Source of the DNA: Agrostemma githago
Lineage: Eukaryota; Streptophyta; Magnoliopsida; Caryophyllales; Caryophyllaceae
DNA length: 64,000 nt
Reading direction: 5' to 3'
Assembly (NCBI GenBank): GCA_958450325.1
Contig: OY288246.1
Span: 37,752,544-37,816,543 of the forward strand
A model generated the notes under the pieces. The model was not told the origin of the DNA. It ran no database searches and worked only from the letters and a program-made list of their open reading frames with translations. Within the stretch, counting starts at the first letter, position 1, and each line of letters begins with the position of its first letter. The translations under genes were made by a program, and so were the position numbers. Of this stretch, positions 57,431 through 64,000 are shown one piece after another.

Positions 57431-58546
57431 AGCAAGTGTGTTACTTGTCACATGGCGAAAAGTTCCTTTAAAGCAGGAGCCTACATGCCATTACCAGTTC
57501 CGGAACGACCATGGGAAGATGTGTCGATGGACTTTATTGTGGCCTTACCTCGTACTCAAAGAGGAAGGGATGCAATTATGGTGGTCGTTGACAGATTTTC
57601 GAAGATGGCGCATTTCGTGGCTTGCCATAAAACGGACGATGCTAGTAATGTCGCGGATTTGTATTATCGCGAGATAGTCCGTTTACATGGAGTCCCGAAG
57701 ACTATTGTGTCCGATCGTGACTCAAAATTCCTGAGTTACTTTTGGAACACACTCTGGAGAAAGGTCGGTACTAAGCTACTGTTTAGCACTTCGCATCACC
57801 CTCAAACTGATGGGCAAACGGAAGTGACAAACCGTATCTTAGGGACTATTCTCCGTGGTTTGGTGAGTAAAACTCAGAAGGACTGGGACCTTAAGCTTGC
57901 ACACGCGGAGTTCGCTTATAATCGATCTCCTACCTATGCAACTAAGCACTCTCCTTTCGAGGTAGTTTATGGGATCAACCCGTATTTGCCTATTGAGTTA
58001 CTCCCTATCCCAAAAGGGGAATTTGTTCACAAGGACGCGGAGGACAAGGTCAAGGCTATGACAAAGCTACATGATCAAGTCCGAGCTAGAATTGAGGTGG
58101 TAAACGAAACCTACCAAAGGCGAGCTAACAAAAACCGACCGACTAAGGTATTTCAACCCGGAGACTTGGTGTGGTTACACTTGCGCAAGGAAAGGTTTCC
58201 GGGAAAACGAAAGAACAAGCTCATGCCGCGAGCCGAGGGTCCATACAAGGTCGCTGACAAAGTAAACGACAATGCTTACAAGATCGAGCTTCCGGGAGAC
58301 TATGGAGTCCACGCTACATTCAATGTAGGAGACTTAAGTCCGTACTTAAGCGATGATGGCCTTGCGGAATTGGGGTCAATTCCTTTCGAAGAAGGAGGGG
58401 ATGATACGAGTAAGCTCGAACCCGACCCGATTGTGCTTGGACCGAACAAAGCCCACAATGAGACGATGCACTCACTCGGGGTATTCGAACCAAGCCCAAT
58501 AAAGCTAGGCGTGTGCATGCTTACCCATGTCCCAAATATGGTCTAG
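57431..58546 (+). CDS. Gag-pol polyprotein, part 2 (integrase) of the complete element
   Basis: Continues part 1 after the GP insertion, beginning SKCVTCHMAKSSF (the two Cys of the HHCC finger). The DDE core is present (VVVDRFSKMAHF, TIVSDRDSKF, HPQTDGQTEV), followed by NKNRPTKVFQPGDLVWLHLRKERF, AEGPYKVADKVNDNAY and GVHATFNVGDLSPYL. The last 48 residues (from DDTSKLEPDP to HVPNMV) are encoded by the 3' LTR. No lesion is visible. Separated from part 1 by 3.9 kb it cannot be made as one protein. The upstream ATG at 57356 lies in the inserted LTR and is not native. Confidence 0.9.
   Translation, partial: SKCVTCHMAKSSFKAGAYMPLPVPERPWEDVSMDFIVALPRTQRGRDAIMVVVDRFSKMAHFVACHKTDDASNVADLYYREIVRLHGVPKTIVSDRDSKFLSYFWNTLWRKVGTKLLFSTSHHPQTDGQTEVTNRILGTILRGLVSKTQKDWDLKLAHAEFAYNRSPTYATKHSPFEVVYGINPYLPIELLPIPKGEFVHKDAEDKVKAMTKLHDQVRARIEVVNETYQRRANKNRPTKVFQPGDLVWLHLRKERFPGKRKNKLMPRAEGPYKVADKVNDNAYKIELPGDYGVHATFNVGDLSPYLSDDGLAELGSIPFEEGGDDTSKLEPDPIVLGPNKAHNETMHSLGVFEPSPIKLGVCMLTHVPNMV
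58389..58401 (+). other. Polypurine tract of the complete element
   Basis: AAGAAGGAGGGGA immediately before the 3' LTR. Confidence 0.85.
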
Positions 58547-59307
58547 GTGCATTAGAGAAAATAAAGATTATGGAGGATATGTGGATGATATCAAGCGTGA
58601 TCCTTACTCCAAATAATCAGGAACAATCTTCTCATATTTGGCAACAAAATGAATGAGTATCAAGGTTGATTTGATATTTATTTCATGGAAGATATGCGTG
58701 AGATCTACCACCCAAATAAAGAGGCAATCTTCTTTTAATTAGGAAGTAAGAATAATAATGATATCTTCAATATCATTTCAAGATATATCTAGGATAAGAT
58801 ATTATATTCTCTAGATTAATTACTAGTTTTAATTTGATTAGTATCTCGTAAAATATATTCGAGATTATATTTGTGTAAGGCTATAAAAGCCACGTTCCAT
58901 GTTAGCATAAGGCATTCAATGATTAAGCAATAAAAATTCAGCAAAGTTTTTGATTTATCAAACCTTGTGAAAACTCATTTCGAGAAAGTACTTCGAAATC
59001 GCGTCGAGGAATTGGTGCGCCAATCTCTACGTTATTAGTTTCGGATTCAAGGTCGAATTCGGGCTAAATATCTTTGGTTACGTTTGTCTTTTATTTCATC
59101 ACAAAAATCCTTACGTAATTCAAAGTATTTTCTTTCCTAAAATAGACGTGCCACAAAACACAAAATCCAGGAAGACCTTAACCACGAACCAAGGTTATAT
59201 TAACCTTAGTTCAATTTCACTCCAAAATCCACGTCATCACTCAAGGTTACATTAACCTTCGACCCAACTTTCATTTCTTATTCTAAACCGCTTCCGCATT
59301 CGCATCA
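58402..59307 (+). repeat. 3' LTR of the complete element
   Basis: 906 bp, near-identical to 49235-50140; contains the polyprotein stop at 58546. Confidence 0.93.
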
Positions 59308-59312
59308 GCATC

Positions 59313-60039
59313 CTGCCTAACACAGCGGCTCATTCACGTTTTGTCTATGTTTCCCATCTTACCCACCCATCAATTGGCTGTGAGGGGTTTCTATCCCCGC
59401 ATTTATCCACATTTCACAGCCTAAATTCTTCTTTTTACTAACTAACAATTATCGACATCCCTACTTAGATTGTTCTCATGATTCAACATAAGTATCAACA
59501 AACTATTTGCATACCCATTCTCATATATCACATTTCACATACTCTAAGATAAACAGACTATGCTTATTAGTACCAAAGTGTTTTAACCTCATTATTATGC
59601 TTGTCGTGACTCATTTCACATGCTGACAGACAACATCTAATGCACTTGTAACTTCACTGACTTACGCAAACCCTCCTTCCAAGACATACTTACATCCATG
59701 GACTCCACTAAATACTATCACCCAAGTAAAATGATTATTCCATTCAAATACAGGTTGCTCAACACTCGGGACCTGACACTTAGTGACATGCGACTTTACT
59801 GCACGGACTCGCGATTGTGATGTTACTACCTTGTACTATAACTCGACCTGTTGACCTCGAGACATAAGTGATGACACAAGGAATTGACTGATATACCTTG
59901 GACCCTTACTATTCACTACTCCAGACCCTCGACCATCATTGTACTTATCATTCTTCTTTAATGAATCTTAGTATCATGACTCTCTTTCCACAGTATTGAT
60001 ATTACTACTTTTATTTATTCTGTTAGACCCATTAACAAC
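59313..60039. other. Unassigned noncoding stretch
   Basis: Continues the sequence interrupted at 49234. Short frames only; no motif recognised. Probably the remains of an LTR element. Confidence 0.4.
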
Positions 60040-60291
60040 TACTCCCTCCGTTCCAACCATTTGTATACGTTTGCTTTATGCACGTACGTCGATACTCGTT
60101 GTCTTTTGTCTATATCTTTAGTTACGTGTTACTAAAAATTATAAAAATTTGATATTCATAATGTATTTTATTAGACGATTTAAACAAGATCCCACATGAC
60201 TATCTTTTATCTTATATATTAAAAGTTACATTAAAGATTCTCATCACTTATAAATAGTGTTAAAAACCAAATGTATACAAATGGTTGGAAC
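60040..60291. mobile_element. Stowaway-like MITE, one terminal repeat truncated
   Basis: The 5' end TA-CTCCCTCCGTTCC is the typical plant Tc1/mariner (Stowaway) terminus. The inverted repeat gttccaaccatttgtatac (60050-60068) is matched by its reverse complement at 60273-60291. The expected outer CGGAGGGAG of the right end is absent. Confidence 0.8.
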
Positions 60292-60521
60292 TTTGAAGAT
60301 CCTACCTTCATTATATTACACGAATAGATTTTGAAATTAAGACACGTACTCTCAATCTATATTTTACGATAACTCATTGACACAGTTGTATCTTTAACAA
60401 AATCATACTCACATGCATACACATGTATACTGAGAGAACGCATAAGCAGGCAATATAGTCATCACGGTAAGAGAACAACACCACTGGACACTTAGATAAT
60501 CACGTTAACAACTTCAGACCT

Positions 60522-61289
60522 TGATGTGAGTTGATATGAACTTTGAAACAAGAATGAGATATATGATTAGTATACCGAAATGGACGTGAAACAAGTGACC
60601 AAAACAGAAGGTAAAGATAGTTTGAGGATGAATAAACCGTAACCAAAGGATAGTATGCTAGGTGAAGTAGACCTATACTTCAACAAAGCGGTTTGCTAGA
60701 TCAAACACTCGATTGAAATAGCGAGTTTAGAGCTTGTAACGCGACTCACTCTAGACTTTGTCTTGTAAACTACAAAGACGAAAAAAGGAAGCACAAAGCT
60801 TAACTTTTACTCAGGTTTTAATTTGCAAATTGGATGATTTATTCATTCAAATGGGTGGCTATATATAGCCTACAAGACCCTTAAAACCGGCTGGTCAAGG
60901 GTGACAAAAACAAAGCTAAGCCTAATGTGAACTAGGAGCTAATTACAAGGTTGGAGTTAAAAACAAAGCTAGTGTAAACATGGAGTTAAAACCAAAGCTA
61001 GGGAGTTAAAACCAAAGCTTGCACCAGCCGTGTAGTCTTGTGTGAACATGGAGCCAACACCAAAGCTTGAGTGTACACACCATGTGAACATGGAGCTAAA
61101 TACGAAGTAACCAATCAGCCCATAATCAACCTTGACTTCTTTACTCCTTTATTCAGCTCCCTTGTGAGCTAACTTAGTACTTGGAGAAGACATACCACTA
61201 AGCTAGTAGGAGGAGCTAGTGTGGCTTGACTTGAGCTAATAGGAGCTAGTGTCACTTCATTGAACTCCTTAGTCTCCTCATTCGGATCA
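60522..61289 (-). repeat. 3' LTR of PL element
   Basis: 768 bp; TATA palindrome at 60857-60870. Confidence 0.92.
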
Positions 61290-63991
61290 TCTCCTCCCCC
61301 TTGAAAAGGAATTGCCCTCAATTCTGAAATGCCATCATCATCTAGATAGGGAGAAAGGTCCCCTATGTTGAACGTGGCATGGACTCCATAATCATCCGGT
61401 AATTCTACCTTGTAGGCATTATCATTTACCTTGGATATGATCTTGTAAGGTCCTTCAGCTCGTGGCATCAGCTTATTGTTTCTTTTGCTTGGAAACCTTT
61501 CCTTCCTCAAGTGCACCCAAACTAAGTCACCCTCTTGGAAAAGTCTTGGCTTCCTGTTCTTGTTGGACTTCCTTTTGTATGCTTCATTGACCTCCTTGAT
61601 CCTTTCTTGGATTTGCTCGTGGAGTTTGATCATAGCCTTTAGTTTGGACTCCGCATCCTTGTGGACCAACTCGTCTTTAGGTAGGGGAATCAGGTCCAAA
61701 GGCATGTACGGATTGATCCCATATACAGCCTCAAAAGGGGAATGAGAAGTAGCATAAGTGGGGGAGCGATTGTAGGCAAACTCAGCATGGGCAAGCTTGA
61801 TATCCCAATCCTTTTGAGTCTTGCTTACAAGGCCTCTTAACAACGTCCCCAAAGTGCGATTGGTAACCTCAGTTTGTCCATCTGTTTGTGGATGATGAGA
61901 AGTACTAAATAAGAGTTTGGTTCCCACCTTCCTCCATAATGTGTTCCAAAAGTAACTAAGGAACTTTGAGTCACGATCAGAGACTATGGACTTGGGTATC
62001 CCATGTAGACGCACCACCTCTTTGAAGTATAAGTCAGCAACATTGCTAGCATCATCTGTCTTGTGGCAAGCAATGAAGTGAGCCATTTTTGAAAAACGAT
62101 CTACCACCACCATGATAGCATCTTTTCCTCTAGCGGTTCTTGGTAAGGCTACAATGAAATCCATGGATACATCTTCCCATGGTCTACTAGGAGTGGGCAA
62201 GGGCGTGTAAACTCCAGGCTTGAAGGAACTCTTGGCAAATTGGCAAGTCACGCACTTGCTCACCACATTCTGGACGCTCCCTTGCATCTTTGGCCAAAAG
62301 AAGTGCTCCTTTAAGACCTCCAACGTTCTTGTAATGCCAAAATGACCCGCTAATCCTCCTCCATGAGCTTCTCTAACCAGTAGCTCTCTAATGGGATGCT
62401 TGGGTACACACAGGCGGTTTCCTTTGAAAAGAAATCCTTCCTGCAAAACAAACTCATCAAAGGCTCCCTCCTTGCATTTGGTGAAGGTTTCACCAAAATC
62501 AGCATCATTGTTGTAGTAGTCCTTTAGAGTTTCAAATCCAAGCAACCTCACATCCAAAGTAGATAGTAAAGTGTAGCGGCGGGATAGTGCATCAGCTACT
62601 ACGTTACTCTTTCCATCTTTGTATTTTGAAGAGAAGTGAAAGGATTGTAAGAATTCTACCCACTTGGCATGCCTTGGACTTAACTTTTGTTGGCCATTGA
62701 TATATTTTAAGGACTCATGATCTGAATGAAGAACAAAATGGTTAGTACGTAGGTAATGACTCCAATGATCAAGAGCTCTTACTATGGCATAGAACTCCTT
62801 GTCGTAAGTGCAGTAGTTCAGTCTTGCTCCATTGAGTTTCTCTGAGAAATAGGCAATGGGGCGCTTGTTTTGCACAAGAACAGCTCCAATTCCAACTCCA
62901 CTAGCGTCACATTCCACCTCAAATGGTTGAGAGAAATCAGGAAGGGCTAAGATAGGAGCGGAGCAAAGCTTCTCTTTAATGGCTTCAAAAGCTTCTTGGG
63001 CAGCTTTGGTCCAAACAAATGCGCCTTTCTTCAAGTACTCGGTGATGGGGCTTGTGATAGTGCTGAAATCCTTGATAAATCTCCTGTAAAAAGAAGCCAA
63101 ACCATGAAAAGACCTCACTTCTGTAATGGTGGAAGGGATTGGCCAAGTACGTATGGATTCCACTTTGGTTTGATCAACTGATACTCCTCCCTTGGATACT
63201 ACGTAGCCAAGGAATACTACACTCTCCACAAAGAAGGCACACTTCTCCTTCTTCCCAAAAAGTTGTTGTTTGCGAAGTGTGGTGAAGAGTAGCCTCAAAT
63301 GCTCCATATGTTCTTCCAAGGACCTGCTATACACAAGTATATCATCCAAGTAAACCACAATAAAGCGACCTAGGTAGGCCTTAAGTACCTCGTTCATTAA
63401 CCTCATGAACGTGCTTGGAGCGTTGGTAAGACCAAATGGCATGACCGTCCACTCATATAGTCCATGTTTGGTTTTGAAAGCGGTCTTCCATTCATCTCCC
63501 TCCCTCATTCTGATTTGATGGTAACCACTCCTTAGATCAATTTTGGAGAAGACCACCGCCCCATGAAGCTCATCTAACATATCATCCAACCTTGGAATAG
63601 GAAACCTATACTTGATGGTGATGTTGTTAACGGCTCTACTATCTACACACATTCTCCATGTTCCATCCTTCTTAGGTACTAAAAGAACTGGAACAGCACA
63701 AGGACTAAGGCTCTCCCGCACATACCCTCTACTCATCAACTCATCTATTTGTCTTTGTAATTCCTTAGTTTCTTCCGGATTACACCTATATGCAGCCTTA
63801 TTGGGTAAGGTTGATCCTGGAATGAGGTCGATTTGATGTTCTATACCTCTAATAGGTGGTAAACCAACGGGTAATTCCTCGGGGAAGACATCCTTAAACT
63901 CATGTAACAACTCCTCTAATGGTTTTCCTCCAAGTCTATTCTCAACTTCTACGGGTTTTTCTTTAGCTACCATGACAAATACACGTTCCCC
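61169..63991 (-). CDS. RT-RNase H-integrase polyprotein (partial, open frame)
   Basis: An open frame of more than 930 residues, from GERVFVMVAKEK upstream of RT to a stop at 61169 inside the LTR. RT YLDDILVYSR, RNase H (VECDASG, YDKEFYAI, HSDHESLKY, VADALSRRY), integrase HHCC finger (HGGGLAGHFG, CVTCQF), DDE core (DRFSKMAHF, SDRDSKF, QTDGQTEV) and AEGPYKI are all intact. Along with the copy at 3528-6216 it is the best-preserved pol in the window. The 5' end (protease, gag status) is not visible. Confidence 0.92.
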   Translation of the reverse strand, partial: GERVFVMVAKEKPVEVENRLGGKPLEELLHEFKDVFPEELPVGLPPIRGIEHQIDLIPGSTLPNKAAYRCNPEETKELQRQIDELMSRGYVRESLSPCAVPVLLVPKKDGTWRMCVDSRAVNNITIKYRFPIPRLDDMLDELHGAVVFSKIDLRSGYHQIRMREGDEWKTAFKTKHGLYEWTVMPFGLTNAPSTFMRLMNEVLKAYLGRFIVVYLDDILVYSRSLEEHMEHLRLLFTTLRKQQLFGKKEKCAFFVESVVFLGYVVSKGGVSVDQTKVESIRTWPIPSTITEVRSFHGLASFYRRFIKDFSTITSPITEYLKKGAFVWTKAAQEAFEAIKEKLCSAPILALPDFSQPFEVECDASGVGIGAVLVQNKRPIAYFSEKLNGARLNYCTYDKEFYAIVRALDHWSHYLRTNHFVLHSDHESLKYINGQQKLSPRHAKWVEFLQSFHFSSKYKDGKSNVVADALSRRYTLLSTLDVRLLGFETLKDYYNNDADFGETFTKCKEGAFDEFVLQEGFLFKGNRLCVPKHPIRELLVREAHGGGLAGHFGITRTLEVLKEHFFWPKMQGSVQNVVSKCVTCQFAKSSFKPGVYTPLPTPSRPWEDVSMDFIVALPRTARGKDAIMVVVDRFSKMAHFIACHKTDDASNVADLYFKEVVRLHGIPKSIVSDRDSKFLSYFWNTLWRKVGTKLLFSTSHHPQTDGQTEVTNRTLGTLLRGLVSKTQKDWDIKLAHAEFAYNRSPTYATSHSPFEAVYGINPYMPLDLIPLPKDELVHKDAESKLKAMIKLHEQIQERIKEVNEAYKRKSNKNRKPRLFQEGDLVWVHLRKERFPSKRNNKLMPRAEGPYKIISKVNDNAYKVELPDDYGVHATFNIGDLSPYLDDDGISELRAIPFQGGGDDPNEETKEFNEVTLAPISSSQATLAPPTSLVVCLLQVLS
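61290..61302 (-). other. Polypurine tract
   Basis: AAGGGGGAGGAGA on the minus strand next to the LTR. Confidence 0.87.
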
Positions 63992-64000
63992 CGAATGTAT

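Larger units (their letters stand above)
49235..59307 (+). mobile_element. Complete-type Ty3/gypsy element (gag-pro-RT-RH-IN) with nested GP element
   Basis: Two 906-bp LTRs (49235-50140 and 58402-59307) that differ by very few bases, flanked by GCATC at 49230-49234 and 59308-59312. It has a tRNA-Met primer site, a single ORF with all domains, and a polypurine tract. The GP element 53516-57428 interrupts integrase. It is a relative, not a parent by sequence, of the GP/PL family: protein motifs agree but LTRs and codons differ widely. Confidence 0.93.
60522..64000 (-). mobile_element. Pol class (PL) element, 5' part beyond or broken at the window end
   Basis: A minus-strand copy with 3' LTR 60522-61289, polypurine tract and an open RT-RNase H-integrase frame. 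Left flank GACCT. Homology to sister copies ends about 9 bases before the window edge. Gag status is not visible; class assigned by close similarity to the PL copies. Confidence 0.87.

Overview
The window reads as gene-poor plant heterochromatin made almost entirely of nested retrotransposons. The kingdom is shown by Ty3/gypsy elements primed by initiator tRNA-Met (TGGTATCAGAGC) or tRNA-Asp, an Athila-like LTR, a Tekay-like integrase with chromodomain, plant-type LINE reverse transcriptases and a Stowaway-like MITE. A large-genome eudicot is likely. Caryophyllales is only a guess. I see no host gene, no tRNA or rRNA gene and no CRISPR.

One Ty3/gypsy family dominates. Its copies share related LTRs (about 690-890 bp, TGATCCGAAT...ACTCACATCA), a tRNA-Met primer site, a G-rich polypurine tract and an ORF that runs about 40 codons into the 3' LTR. 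The integrase type resembles the CRM chromovirus clade (inference). The copies fall into two reciprocal classes. 'GP' copies (1-2878, 6885-10874, 12573-16546, 38667-47522, 53516-57428) keep Gag capsid, CCHC knuckle and protease but share deletions of RT, most of RNase H and the integrase core, usually in frame. 'PL' copies (2879-6216, 28355-33331, 40402-45251, 60522-64000) keep RT, RNase H and integrase. The two PL copies whose 5' end is visible (28355, 40402) also keep protease but have lost capsid and zinc knuckle in frame. One copy (11909-19245) carries both kinds of deletion. A related but distinct element (49235-59307, 906-bp LTRs) has the complete gag-pro-RT-RH-IN order. Taken together this looks like a split, mutually complementing retrotransposon system.

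Layout: 1-2878 GP copy, with a PL copy inserted at 2879 and broken at 6216, where it abuts an Athila-like fragment. The Athila-like LTR (6698-19578, minus) is split by GP 6885-10874 and by 11909-19245, which itself holds GP 12573-16546. 19579-20750 holds two diverged inverted LTR-like pieces. 20751-23565 is a decayed relative of the complete element. 23566-37690 holds two inverted arms of a Tekay-like LTR, each carrying a LINE fragment, with a PL element inserted between them. 37692-49234 is other LTR debris holding GP 38667-47522 with PL 40402-45251 inside, then a long ATT microsatellite and a threefold LTR/PPT-junction repeat. 49235-59307 is the complete element, with a GP copy inside its integrase. 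59308-60521 is debris with a truncated MITE, and 60522-64000 is a PL copy running to the window edge.

Target-site duplications are visible for most young insertions (CTAAG, CCAAT, GTAGG, AAAAC, AATCG, TACTC, GCATC). Together with near-identical LTR pairs, they indicate recent activity of both classes.
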